DNA from: Burkholderiales bacterium
GTDB taxonomy: Bacteria > Pseudomonadota > Gammaproteobacteria > Burkholderiales > Burkholderiaceae_C
Direction: 5' to 3'
DNA: 64,000 nt
Assembly: GCA_016192425.1 (NCBI GenBank)
Contig: JACPUE010000021.1
Coordinates: 1-64,000, forward strand
The translations under genes were made by a program, and so were the position numbers. The notes beneath the pieces were generated by a model. The model saw only the letters and a program-made list of their open reading frames with translations. It ran no database searches and was not told the origin of the DNA. Shown here piece after piece: positions 54,955 through 63,442 of the stretch (position 1 is its first letter; each line of letters starts with the position of its first letter).

Positions 54955-56544
54955 ATGTCTCTGCCAGGTACAGCCTTCCCCCCCGAAGGCCCCAGCATCT
55001 CTCCCTCCCTCTCGCCGGTTTCCCGCCTCGCTGCCACCTACCGGGCTTTGGAGCACGCGTTCGACGGAGCCTTCGGCCCGGCGCTCAACCCGCTCAAGCA
55101 CCTGGGGGCGCTGGGTTTCATGCTGCTGTGGCTGCTGGTGGTCAGTGGCACGGTGCTCTACATCGTGCTCGACACCTCGGCTGCCGGTGCCTACCGCTCC
55201 ATCGAATCCCTGACCAAAGTGCCCTGGATGCTGGGCACCGCCCTGCGCGGCGTGCACCGCTACGCGGCCGATGCGTTTGTCGTCGTCATGGGCGCACACA
55301 TTGCGCGCGAATGGGTGCTGGGCCACTACCGGCACTTTCGTACCGTGCCCTGGATCACCGGGGTGCCGCTGGTGGCCCTGGCCTTTGTCTGCGCCGTGGG
55401 GGGCTTCTGGCTCAACTGGGATCGCCTGGGCCAGTATTCCGTGGTGTCCACGGCCGAGTGGATCGACACCCTGCCTTTCCTGGCCTCGCCCTTGGCACGC
55501 AACTTTCTGGGGGGCGTGAGCCTCAGCGACCGGCTGTTCACCCTGTTCGTGTTCATCCACATCGGCATGCCCTTGCTGATGATCTTTGGCCTGTGGTTCC
55601 ACATCCAGCGCATCAGCCTGGCCAAGGTGTTCCCACCGCGAGCCCTGGCCTGGGGCACCTTTGCCACCTTGTTAGCGCTGTCCTTCGTGGCGCCAGTGGT
55701 CAGCCAGGGGCCTGCAGACCTTGGCACGGTACCCGCGGTGCTGGCGATCGACTGGATTCTGCTGTTCATCCACCCGCTGATCGATGCCACCTCGCCGCTG
55801 GTGGTGTGGGGGCTGCTGGGGCTGGCGTTTGTACTGCTGTCGGTGCCGCCGTTCCTGCCTGCGCCGCCCCCGGCACCGGTTGCGGTGGTGTACCCCGACC
55901 ACTGCAGCGGCTGCGGGCGCTGCTTTGACGACTGCCCCTATTCGGCCATCACCATGGTGCCGCACCCCAACGGACGCCGGGGCATGCGCATGGCCGAGGT
56001 GAATGCCGATCTCTGCGCAGGCTGCGGCATCTGCGCGGGCGCGTGCCCGTCGTCCACCCCCTTCCGCAGCGCCGAGGTACTGGTCACCGGTATCGACATG
56101 CCGCAATGGCCCGTGAACGACCTGCGCCAGCAGCTGGTGCAACGCCTGGCCGCCATGCCGGGCCCCCGGCGCCTGGTCGTCTTTGGCTGTGAACAAGGCG
56201 CCCGCACCCGCCTGGACGCCCCCGACGTGCTGCATTTCCCGCTGGTGTGCGCAGGCATGTTGCCGCCCTCCTTTGTGGAATACGCGCTGCGTGCGGGTGC
56301 CGACGGCGTGCTCATCAACGGCTGCCGCGAAGGCGGCTGCGAATTCCGCCTGGGCCAGCGCTGGACCGCCCAGCGCCTGAGCGGCGAGCGCGAACCCCAT
56401 CTGCGCAGTTCGGTACCTGCCGAACGCTGGCGCACTGCCTGGACCGACCCCGGCGACGAACGCGCACTGGCGGCTGCCGTGGACGAATTGCGCAGGCACT
56501 GCGATGCCGGCGCCCCCCCTGAACTTGAGGAGAAAAACCGATGA
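54955..56544 (+). CDS. Fusion: cytochrome b, two [4Fe-4S] clusters, FlpD/MvhD-like domain
   Basis: The 529-residue protein begins with a cytochrome b-like four-helix part (about 30-240) that has the two bis-heme pairs H-x13-H (HRYAADAFVVVMGAH and HIGMPLLMIFGLWFH). After further helices come two [4Fe-4S] motifs, CSGCGRCFDDCP and CAGCGICAGACP. The final domain (FGCEQGA, PLVCAGMLPP, LINGCREGGCEFR) resembles the [2Fe-2S] FlpD/MvhD subunits that link hydrogenase or formate dehydrogenase to Hdr. It could carry electrons between quinone and soluble carriers. The combination is unusual and the partner is unknown. Confidence 0.85.
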   Translation: MSLPGTAFPPEGPSISPSLSPVSRLAATYRALEHAFDGAFGPALNPLKHLGALGFMLLWLLVVSGTVLYIVLDTSAAGAYRSIESLTKVPWMLGTALRGVHRYAADAFVVVMGAHIAREWVLGHYRHFRTVPWITGVPLVALAFVCAVGGFWLNWDRLGQYSVVSTAEWIDTLPFLASPLARNFLGGVSLSDRLFTLFVFIHIGMPLLMIFGLWFHIQRISLAKVFPPRALAWGTFATLLALSFVAPVVSQGPADLGTVPAVLAIDWILLFIHPLIDATSPLVVWGLLGLAFVLLSVPPFLPAPPPAPVAVVYPDHCSGCGRCFDDCPYSAITMVPHPNGRRGMRMAEVNADLCAGCGICAGACPSSTPFRSAEVLVTGIDMPQWPVNDLRQQLVQRLAAMPGPRRLVVFGCEQGARTRLDAPDVLHFPLVCAGMLPPSFVEYALRAGADGVLINGCREGGCEFRLGQRWTAQRLSGEREPHLRSSVPAERWRTAWTDPGDERALAAAVDELRRHCDAGAPPELEEKNR

Positions 56545-57044
56545 ACCGCGTACTCAACTGGACCGGCCAGGCCCTGCTGTACGGCAGCTTTGCCGTGGCA
56601 CTTGGGGTGTTTTCACGCTGGCCTGTGTACCACCCCTTGCCGCCGGACATGGCGCAGATCAAGGTCAGCTTCATCCACCACGGCCAGCGCATCGCCGATT
56701 GCCGCGCCTACACCGCCGAAGAGCAGGCCAAGATGGCCAAGAACATGCGCAAGGCCATGAAGTGCGAGCGCGAGCGTTCACCGGTCAGCATCGAGGTGGA
56801 CATCGACGGCAAGTCCATGGTGCGCCACACCTCGGCGCCTTCGGGACTGTCGCGCGACGGCGCATCCACCGTGTACCAGCGGCTGGATCTGCCCGCGGGC
56901 GAACACCGCATTGCCGTGCGCTTCAAGGACAACAAGGCGGTCGAAGGCTTCACCCATGAGCGTGAGGAGACCGTGGTTCTCAAGTCCGGGCAGGTCATGG
57001 TGATCGACTTCAACCCCGACAAGGGAGGCATTGTTCTGCTATGA
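56541..57044 (+). CDS. Membrane-anchored protein of unknown function
   Basis: I do not recognise this 167-residue protein. It has one N-terminal membrane helix (about residues 8-25), then a domain that looks extracytoplasmic and beta-rich, with two Cys near residues 54 and 75 (IADCRAYT, KAMKCERER), and ends VMVIDFNPDKGGIVLL. ATGA overlaps join it to the genes on both sides, so it is expressed with them. A structural or assembly role for the neighbouring membrane proteins is a guess. Confidence 0.75.
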   Translation: MNRVLNWTGQALLYGSFAVALGVFSRWPVYHPLPPDMAQIKVSFIHHGQRIADCRAYTAEEQAKMAKNMRKAMKCERERSPVSIEVDIDGKSMVRHTSAPSGLSRDGASTVYQRLDLPAGEHRIAVRFKDNKAVEGFTHEREETVVLKSGQVMVIDFNPDKGGIVLL

Positions 57045-58480
57045 CCGCAGGTACTTCCCCCCTGCCTGGCGTGCAGGGCAAGCCCCAGGCCTCGTCGCCT
57101 GCCGCGCACGCGGGCACGGACTACCAGCTGAGCGTTCCCCAGGACGCGCGCCAGGCCTTGGCACGGGGCTGGCTCTGGCTCGGCGTGGCCGCACTGATCG
57201 GCTCCGGGCTGTTCTCGGTGCTGCTGGTGGTGTCGCGCACGCCTTACGTGAACCAATGGCTCCCGGCGGCCAACTTCTTCCACATCTCGCTGGTGCTGCA
57301 CGTGGACCTGTCGGTGCTGGTGTGGTTCGTATCCATGGCGGGCCTGCTGTGGAGCCTGCACGCCAGCCAGCGTGCGCAAGGGGCTGGCTGGCTGGCGCTG
57401 TGGGTGACGGCCGCAGGCACGCTGGCCATGGCGCTGGCGCCCTTTCTGGCGCCGGGCGAACCCATCATGGCCAACTACATCCCGGTGCTGGAATCGCCGC
57501 TGTTCCTGGCCGGGCTGGTGGTGTTTGGCGTGGGGATCACCCTGCTGGTGCTGCGCAGCCTGTGGGCCGCACCCCGCTGGAGTCTGCAGTACGACGGGCA
57601 GGGGGCGCTGCACTTCGGCCTGCGCGGCGCCGCTGCGGCCACCGCCGTCGCGTTGCTGTGCTTTGCCTGGTCCTGGGCGGTGCTTCCCACCAGCCTGGAG
57701 GGCAAGGCGTACTACGAAATCCTGTTCTGGGGCGGCGGGCATGCGCTGCAGTTCACCTGGACGCTGCTCATGCTCGTGGTCTGGCTCTGGCTGGCCAGCG
57801 CCTGCGGCGCCCGTGTGGTGTTGAGTCCGCGTGTGGCGGTGCTGATGTTCCTGCTGGCGCTGCTGGGGGTGTTTGTCACCCCCTATGCCTACCTGGCCTA
57901 CGACGTGGCCTCGGTGGAACACCGCAACCTGCTCACCTGGGCCATGCGCCTGGGGGGCGGCCCGGCCATCGTACCCGTGGGCATGGCCGCCGTGCTGGGC
58001 GTGGCGCTGGTGCGCTCCCTGGATGCAGACCTGCGCCCGCTGCGTGCGGCGCTGCTGTCATCGGTGCTGCTCTTTGGCGCGGGCGGCGTCATCGGCATCT
58101 TCATCCAAGGCAGCAACGTGCGCATTCCTGCGCACTACCACGGTTGCATCGTGGGTGTCACGCTCGCGCTCATGGGGGCGGTCTACCGCATCCTGCCCTC
58201 GCTGGGTTACGCCGCGCCCCAGGGGCGCATGGCCACCTGGCAGCCCTGGCTGTATGGCATGGGGCAGCTCATGCACATCATCGGGCTGGTCTGGTCCGGC
58301 GGCTATGGCGTGCAGCGCAAGGTGGCCGGCACCGACCAGGTGCTGCGCAGCACCGCCGAAGTGGCGGGCATGGGCCTCATGGGCCTGGGCGGTCTCATTG
58401 CCATCATCGGCGGGCTGCTGTTTGTGGTGGTGGTGATCCGCACCATCCGCCAGCCGCACCCCAGTGCAGCCCAAGGCTGA
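57041..58480 (+). CDS. Second heme-copper subunit I-like protein with altered ligand
   Basis: The 479-residue protein has about 12 membrane segments and the layout of heme-copper subunit I. A low-spin heme His is likely H87 (LVLHVDLSV), the first CuB-type ligand H234 (FWGGGHALQF), and the last heme pair is H365 and H367 (RIPAHYHGC). Where a His-His pair is expected it has VEHRNL (E293-H294). No H-P-x-V-Y is present. The family name is unknown to me; some NOR-related groups (gNOR/nNOR type) have acidic replacements at such sites. It follows the unknown membrane protein by ATGA overlap and precedes the reductase fusion. Confidence 0.78.
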   Translation: MTAGTSPLPGVQGKPQASSPAAHAGTDYQLSVPQDARQALARGWLWLGVAALIGSGLFSVLLVVSRTPYVNQWLPAANFFHISLVLHVDLSVLVWFVSMAGLLWSLHASQRAQGAGWLALWVTAAGTLAMALAPFLAPGEPIMANYIPVLESPLFLAGLVVFGVGITLLVLRSLWAAPRWSLQYDGQGALHFGLRGAAAATAVALLCFAWSWAVLPTSLEGKAYYEILFWGGGHALQFTWTLLMLVVWLWLASACGARVVLSPRVAVLMFLLALLGVFVTPYAYLAYDVASVEHRNLLTWAMRLGGGPAIVPVGMAAVLGVALVRSLDADLRPLRAALLSSVLLFGAGGVIGIFIQGSNVRIPAHYHGCIVGVTLALMGAVYRILPSLGYAAPQGRMATWQPWLYGMGQLMHIIGLVWSGGYGVQRKVAGTDQVLRSTAEVAGMGLMGLGGLIAIIGGLLFVVVVIRTIRQPHPSAAQG

Positions 58481-58493
58481 AGGAATACGAACA

Positions 58494-60419
58494 ATGATCA
58501 AGAAACTCCAAGACCTGTTGCAATGGCTTTTCCTCAAGGCCGAGGGCCTGTTCAATGCCGCCTTTGGTGACCGCATCAACCCCTTCTACCACCTGGGCGC
58601 CATCACCTTCTTCCTGTTCTGGGTGGTGGGTGCCACCGGCCTGTACCTGTATGTGTTCTTCGAAACCGGCATTGCCGAGGCCTACTCCTCGGTCATAGCG
58701 CTCACCGAGCACCAGTGGTGGATGGGCGGCATCATGCGCAGCGTGCACCGCTACGCCTCCGATGCCATGGTGCTGACCATGGTGCTGCACATGCTGCGCT
58801 ACTTCGCATTCAACCTGTACCACGGGTTCCGCTGGTTCTCGTGGGTTACGGGTGTCATGCTGATCTGGATGGTCTATGCCTCGGGGATCAACGGCTACAT
58901 GCTCCCCTGGGACCAGATGGCGCAGTACATCACGGTCTCCAGCTTTGAATGGCTGGACTGGCTGCCGATCTTCAACGGCACGCTGATGCGCAACTTCCTC
59001 TACTCCGACCACGTGGGCGATCGCTTCTTCACGCTGCTGTCCTTCATGCACCTGGGCATTCCGCTGGTGTTGCTGATGATCATGTGGATCCACGTGCAGC
59101 GCGTGCCCAAGGCGCGCACCACGCCGCCGCGCCCCATCGTCGTTGGCATGCTGCTGACCTTTCTGGTGCTCTCGCTGGTGGCCCCGGTGCACAGCCAGGG
59201 CGGGGTGAGCAACCTGGCCAGGGCCGTGACCGAGGTGAAGCTGGACTGGTTCTACATGGCCGTGTTTCCCTTGATTACCGACTGGCCCCTGGCCCGTGTG
59301 TGGGCGCTGGTGGTGGGCGCCTCAGTGCTGCTGGCCCTGCTGCCCTGGTGGCCGCCGCAGTTCCGCCGCGGCGACAAGCGTGTGCACCAGGTGGTGGTGC
59401 ACGGTGCAGAGGGTGCGAGCGCCGACTTCAAGGTGCGCGAGGGCGAAACCATTCTGGATGCAGGCCTGCGCCAGGGCCTGGCCCTGCCCTACGAATGCCG
59501 CAACGGCGGCTGCGGCCTGTGCGTGTGCAGCGTGGAACAGGGCAGCATCGAGCACCGCCCCTACCAGCGCAGCGCCCTGCCCGACGCCCAGAAGGCCCAG
59601 GGCAAGGCACTCATGTGCTGCGCCGTGCCCAAGGGCGATCTGGTCATCGACGTGGAAGGCTTCACCGGCGCAGAGCACCAACAGGCCGAAGTGCACACCG
59701 CCACCGTGGCGCAACTGGAGCGCCTGGCAGACGACGTGATGCGCGTGCTGCTGCAACTGCCCGAAGGCAAGGTGCTGGATTTCAGCGCTGGCCAGTACAT
59801 CGACATCCTGCTGGAAGATGGCCAACGCCGCGCGTTCTCGTTTGCCAACCGTCCCGGCGAGAGCCGCCAGATCGAACTGCATGTGCGCCTGGTGCCCGGC
59901 GGGCGCTTCACCACCCACGTGTTCCAGGGCATGAAGGTGGGCGACACCCTGCGCTTCGAAGGCCCGCGCGGCAGCTTCACGCTGCGCGAAAGCCAGCACC
60001 CCATCCTCTTCGTGGCCGGGGCCACGGGCTTTGCGCCCATCAAGAGCATTGTCGAAGACGCCTTTGCGCGCGGCGTGCAGCGCCCCATGCGCCTGTATTG
60101 GGGCACGCGCAAGCCGCAGGACCTCTACATGCTGGAGCGCTGCGAGCAATGGCAGCGCGAGCATGCCAACTTCACCGTGGTGCCCGTGGTGTCCGACGCC
60201 AGCGAGGGCGACGGCTGGACCGGCCGCACCGGCCTGGTCCACGAGGCCATGCTGGCCGACTTTACCGACCTCAGCGGCCACGAGGTGTACCTGTGCGGCT
60301 CCGTCAAGATGGTGGAGACGGCCGTGCCCGCCTTCATCGCCCAGGGGCTGGACGAAAACGCCTGCTTCTCGGACGCCTTCCTGATGGCCGCCCCGGCCCA
60401 GGCCCCGGCGCAGCAGTAA
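58494..60419 (+). CDS. Fusion: cytochrome b, [2Fe-2S] ferredoxin, FAD/NAD(P) reductase
   Basis: The 641-residue protein starts with a cytochrome b-like part (about 1-245) with two H-x13-H pairs (HRYASDAMVLTMVLH and HLGIPLVLLMIMWIH). A plant-type [2Fe-2S] domain follows (about 300-385, CRNGGCGLC then a later Cys in LMCCAVP). The end is a ferredoxin-NAD(P) reductase module with RAFSFANRP for FAD and FVAGATGFAPIKSI for NAD(P). It would connect NAD(P)H with a membrane quinone or heme chain. AAGGA supports the start at MIKKLQDLLQW. It is the last gene before a strong terminator. The direction of electron flow is unknown. Confidence 0.9.
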   Translation: MIKKLQDLLQWLFLKAEGLFNAAFGDRINPFYHLGAITFFLFWVVGATGLYLYVFFETGIAEAYSSVIALTEHQWWMGGIMRSVHRYASDAMVLTMVLHMLRYFAFNLYHGFRWFSWVTGVMLIWMVYASGINGYMLPWDQMAQYITVSSFEWLDWLPIFNGTLMRNFLYSDHVGDRFFTLLSFMHLGIPLVLLMIMWIHVQRVPKARTTPPRPIVVGMLLTFLVLSLVAPVHSQGGVSNLARAVTEVKLDWFYMAVFPLITDWPLARVWALVVGASVLLALLPWWPPQFRRGDKRVHQVVVHGAEGASADFKVREGETILDAGLRQGLALPYECRNGGCGLCVCSVEQGSIEHRPYQRSALPDAQKAQGKALMCCAVPKGDLVIDVEGFTGAEHQQAEVHTATVAQLERLADDVMRVLLQLPEGKVLDFSAGQYIDILLEDGQRRAFSFANRPGESRQIELHVRLVPGGRFTTHVFQGMKVGDTLRFEGPRGSFTLRESQHPILFVAGATGFAPIKSIVEDAFARGVQRPMRLYWGTRKPQDLYMLERCEQWQREHANFTVVPVVSDASEGDGWTGRTGLVHEAMLADFTDLSGHEVYLCGSVKMVETAVPAFIAQGLDENACFSDAFLMAAPAQAPAQQ

Positions 60420-60432
60420 GCAGCCCCAAAGC

Positions 60433-60470
60433 AAAGCGCCCGGCGCCTGTGCGGTGCCGGGCGCTTTTTT
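60433..60470 (+). terminator. Intrinsic terminator of the respiratory operon
   Basis: aaagcgcccggc ... gccgggcgctttttt forms a long GC-rich stem with a T run, 13 bases after the reductase fusion stop. The A-rich start would also allow it to act on the ubiD transcript coming from the other strand. Confidence 0.9.
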
Positions 60471-60479
60471 ATTCCCGCG

Positions 60480-61964
60480 TCAAAGGCCGAGGGACTCGTA
60501 CAGCGCGTCCATGCGCGCCGTCACCTCCGCGTCCATGGTGATGATGCGGCCCCACTCGCGCTGCGTCTCGCCGGGCCATTTGTTGGTGGCGTCCATGCCC
60601 ATCTTGCTGCCCAGGCCGCTCACGGGCGAGGCAAAATCGAGGTAGTCGATGGGCGTGTGCTCCACCATCATGGTGTCGCGCTTTGGATCCATGCGCGTGG
60701 TCATGGCCCAGATGACTTCCTTCCAGTCGCGCACGTCCACATCCTCATCCACCACCACGATGAACTTGGTGTACATGAACTGGCGCAGGTGGCTCCACAC
60801 GCCCATCATCACGCGGCGCGCGTGGCCGGGGTAGGCCTTCTTGATGCGCACCAGCGCCATGCGGTAACTGCAGCCCTCGGGCGGCAGGTAGAAGTCCACG
60901 ATCTCGGGAAACTGGCGCTGCAGCAGCGGGATGAACAGCTCGTTCAACGCCACGCCCAGCACGGCGGGCTCGTCCGGCGGCTTGCCGGTGTAGGTGGAGT
61001 GGTAGACGGCGCCTTTGCGCAGCGTGATGCGGTCCACCGTGAACACTGGGAACTCGGCCTGCTCGTTGTAGTAGCCCGTGTGGTCGCCATACGGCCCTTC
61101 CAGCGCGTGCTCCCAGCCGCTGGCATGCGCGGCGTCGGGCTGGATATGGCCTTCGAGCACGATCTCGGCGCTGGCCGGCACGCGCAGCGGCACGCCCAGC
61201 GCGGGCGCCACCTCGGTGCGCGCGCCGCGCAGTAGGCCGGCGAACTGGTATTCCGACAGGCTGTCGGGCACGGGCGTGACGGCACCCAGGATGGTCGCCG
61301 GGTCGGCCCCCAGCGCCACCGCCACCGGATAGGGCTTGCCGGGGTTTATGGTGCAGTGGTCGCGGAAGTCGAGCGCGCCGCCACGGTGCGCGAGCCAGCG
61401 CATGATGAGCTTGTTGCGCCCCAGCACCTGCTGGCGGTAGATGCCCAGGTTTTGCCGCGCCTTGTGCGGTCCCTGCGTGATGACCAGGCCCCAGGTGACC
61501 AGCGGCGCCACGTCGCCGGGCCAGCAGTGCTGGATGGGCAGGCGCGCCAGATCCACGTCCTGGCCTTCCCACACCAGCTCCTGGCACGGCGGGCTGCTGC
61601 GCTCCTTGGGCGCCATGTTCCACAGCGTCTTGAGCAGGCTGCCCATGCCCACCATTTCCTTGAAGCCTTTGGGTGCCTCGGGCTCCTTGAGCGAGGCCAG
61701 CAGCTCGCCAAACGGGCGCAGCCCGGCGATGCTCTCCACGCCCATGGCGCGCGCCACGCGCTCGGGCGTGCCGAACAGGTTGCCGAGCACCGGCATGCTG
61801 TGGCCCGTGGGGTTCTCGAACAGGATGGCCGGGCCGCCCGCGCGCAGCACGCGGTCGCACAGGGCCGTCATCTCCAGGCGGGGCGACACGCTTTCGCGCA
61901 CGCGGCGCAGCTCGCCGCGCTGCTCAAGCTGCTGGATGAAGTCGCGCAGGTCGTGGTAGTGCAT
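60480..61964 (-). CDS. ubiD: 4-hydroxy-3-polyprenylbenzoate decarboxylase UbiD
   Basis: The 494-residue decarboxylase acts in ubiquinone synthesis and uses prenylated FMN made by UbiX. It begins [22 protein letters not shown] and contains the conserved [18 protein letters not shown] and [20 protein letters not shown] regions. Length is typical. The gene order on this strand is ubiX, yhcG, ubiD; ubiX and ubiD are often neighbours, so yhcG has been placed between them. An AT-rich element lies upstream of its start. Confidence 0.96.
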   Translation of the reverse strand: MHYHDLRDFIQQLEQRGELRRVRESVSPRLEMTALCDRVLRAGGPAILFENPTGHSMPVLGNLFGTPERVARAMGVESIAGLRPFGELLASLKEPEAPKGFKEMVGMGSLLKTLWNMAPKERSSPPCQELVWEGQDVDLARLPIQHCWPGDVAPLVTWGLVITQGPHKARQNLGIYRQQVLGRNKLIMRWLAHRGGALDFRDHCTINPGKPYPVAVALGADPATILGAVTPVPDSLSEYQFAGLLRGARTEVAPALGVPLRVPASAEIVLEGHIQPDAAHASGWEHALEGPYGDHTGYYNEQAEFPVFTVDRITLRKGAVYHSTYTGKPPDEPAVLGVALNELFIPLLQRQFPEIVDFYLPPEGCSYRMALVRIKKAYPGHARRVMMGVWSHLRQFMYTKFIVVVDEDVDVRDWKEVIWAMTTRMDPKRDTMMVEHTPIDYLDFASPVSGLGSKMGMDATNKWPGETQREWGRIITMDAEVTARMDALYESLGL

Positions 61965-61990
61965 ATTTTTAGGTCAAAAATGGCTCTGTC

Positions 61991-62036
61991 GCTTTTATTT
62001 AGGACGCTAATAGCTATTAAATTGATAGCGCTTTGC
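61991..62036 (+). repeat. AT-rich dispersed element between ubiD and yhcG
   Basis: tggctctgtcgcttttattt then gacgctaatagctattaaattgatagcgc is a clear copy of the element, with agctat and atagc in inverted arrangement. It lies at the end of a truncated DUF1016-like frame and forms its last codons and stop. Confidence 0.65.
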
Positions 62037-62123
62037 TACATGCTGGCGGGCGGCATCGATCAGGCCGCGCAGCTCGGTAAGGAGTGCGTCCGAGGTCAAA
62101 GCGTGTTCAGTCTTCTGCGCCAT
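62007..62123 (-). pseudogene. Truncated DUF1016/YhcG-like N-terminal fragment
   Basis: A minus-strand frame of 38 residues begins MAQKTEHALTSDALLTEL and continues RGLIDAARQHVA, resembling the start of DUF1016 proteins, then ends KRYQFNSY stop. The final residues are encoded by the AT-rich element. It begins inside the 3' end of yhcG (overlap of 17 bases). It looks like a second yhcG-type gene cut off after about 30 residues by the element or by a deletion at it. Confidence 0.5.
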
Positions 62124-63183
62124 CGACCCCCTCCTGCGCATTGAGATCCATCGTCAGGCGGATCGCTTGCGCCTCGCGGGCCAGCTCGCTGCGCAACTCT
62201 TCTTCACTCGGCAAAACCAGTTGGTAGCGGCTGGCAAACAGTTGCTCGCTGCCGTTGAGCACCGAATAGCGCACCACGGACTGGTCTTTGTCCTCGCACA
62301 GCATAATGCCCACCGTGGGGTTGTCGCCATCGCCGCGCTTCAAGTCGTCGTACATGCGTACATACATATCCATCTGGCCGATGTCCTGGTGGGTCAGCTC
62401 GGTGGTTTTCAGGTCGATCAGCACAAAGCACTTGAGCAGGTAGTTGTAGAACACCAGGTCGATATAGAAATCCTTGCTCTCGGTGCTCACCCGCTGCTGG
62501 CGGGCCACAAAGGCAAAGCCCTTGCCCAGCTCCAGCAAAAAGGCCTGCAATTTGTCCATCAAGCCCTGTTCCAAACTGGATTCCAGCAAAGCACGGTTGC
62601 CGGGCAGCCCCAAAAACTCCAGCATCACCGGGTCGCGTACAAAGGCGCGCGGGCTTTGCGCCAATGCGGCCAGGTTTTTTCCGGCTTCAGCGGCAACGGC
62701 GGCCTTGTCCTGGCTGAGCAGCAGACGCTCGTAAAACAGCGTGCCGATCTGGCGCTGCAGGGCGCGGGTGCTCCAGTTCTGGGCAGCGGCCTCGGCCATG
62801 TACCACTGGCGGGCGTCGATGCTTTGCACCTTGGACAGCAGGCGGTAGTGTGTCCAGCTCAATTCGTGACGCAGCGCGTCACGTTTTGGAAACGCCTGAT
62901 AAAACAAGCGCATATAGCGCAGGTTGGACGCATCAAAGCCGCTGCCAAACTCCCCCGTCAGTTGCTCGGCCAGCAGTGGCAGCAGCCGCTTGCCATAAAC
63001 CGCCCGCGCCGCGCCGCCTTGCTCAAACTCCACAATGTGGTGGCCTACCTGCCAGCAGGTTTGTACCTGAATGACATCCACCGCGCGCAGCGCCCGGCTG
63101 CGTGCATCGCTGATGAGCTGGCGCAGCGTGCCTAGCAAGGGGGCAAGGTCAGCGCTGCCTGCCAAAGGCTTATTGCCCGCCAT
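62107..63183 (-). CDS. YhcG-family PDDEXK nuclease-domain protein (DUF1016)
   Basis: The 358-residue protein has the DUF1016 N-terminal helical domain (LRQLISDARSRALRAVDVIQVQTCWQVGHHIVEFEQGG) and a C-terminal nuclease-like domain with DFYIDLVFYNYLLKCFVLIDLKTTE, where Asp and D-x-K suit a PD-(D/E)xK site, then PTVGIMLCEDKD. The family is often found near restriction-modification or defence genes and may cut DNA. AGGAGG six bases before the ATG at 63183 decides the start; the ATG six bases upstream has no room for a ribosome site. It separates ubiX from ubiD. Confidence 0.88.
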   Translation of the reverse strand: MAGNKPLAGSADLAPLLGTLRQLISDARSRALRAVDVIQVQTCWQVGHHIVEFEQGGAARAVYGKRLLPLLAEQLTGEFGSGFDASNLRYMRLFYQAFPKRDALRHELSWTHYRLLSKVQSIDARQWYMAEAAAQNWSTRALQRQIGTLFYERLLLSQDKAAVAAEAGKNLAALAQSPRAFVRDPVMLEFLGLPGNRALLESSLEQGLMDKLQAFLLELGKGFAFVARQQRVSTESKDFYIDLVFYNYLLKCFVLIDLKTTELTHQDIGQMDMYVRMYDDLKRGDGDNPTVGIMLCEDKDQSVVRYSVLNGSEQLFASRYQLVLPSEEELRSELAREAQAIRLTMDLNAQEGVDGAED

Positions 63184-63346
63184 CGCCATCCTCCTCTTCT
63201 GTCACGTTCTCTTGGCCATCGCCGAGTGCGGCCAGGGCTGCATCGTCCACCACGTCGTCCGGGCCAGGCCGCCAGCCGCGCACGTCCACTTGGCCGGTGA
63301 CCACATCGGCAAAGCGTCCAATGCGGGTTGGGGCATTATTGACCAT
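63170..63346 (-). CDS. Small ORF upstream of yhcG, possibly the tail of a lost gene
   Basis: A 58-residue minus-strand frame begins MVNNAPTRIGRFADVVTG and ends EEEDGDGGQ, with codon use like real genes. It overlaps the yhcG start by 14 bases, so translational coupling is likely. Its ATG lies directly at the border of an AT-rich element, so it may be the surviving 3' end of a longer gene. I do not recognise the family. Confidence 0.45.
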   Translation of the reverse strand: MVNNAPTRIGRFADVVTGQVDVRGWRPGPDDVVDDAALAALGDGQENVTEEEDGDGGQ

Positions 63347-63371
63347 GCGTCAGCAGCTATAAAAGTTGACG
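63346..63371 (+). repeat. AT-rich dispersed element between yhcG unit and ubiX
   Basis: gcgtcagcagctataaaagttgacgc contains the agcagctat core of the element and forms a short inverted repeat gcgtca / tgacgc. With the copy at 61991 it brackets the yhcG insertion. The bases from 63372 to the ubiX stop show no gene. Confidence 0.5.
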
Positions 63372-63442
63372 CATCCAACTGCCGATTCAGGGCACCAGGA
63401 CGAGAAGTTTGTGCCTCCCCACGAAATGGGCTACCCCCCAAT

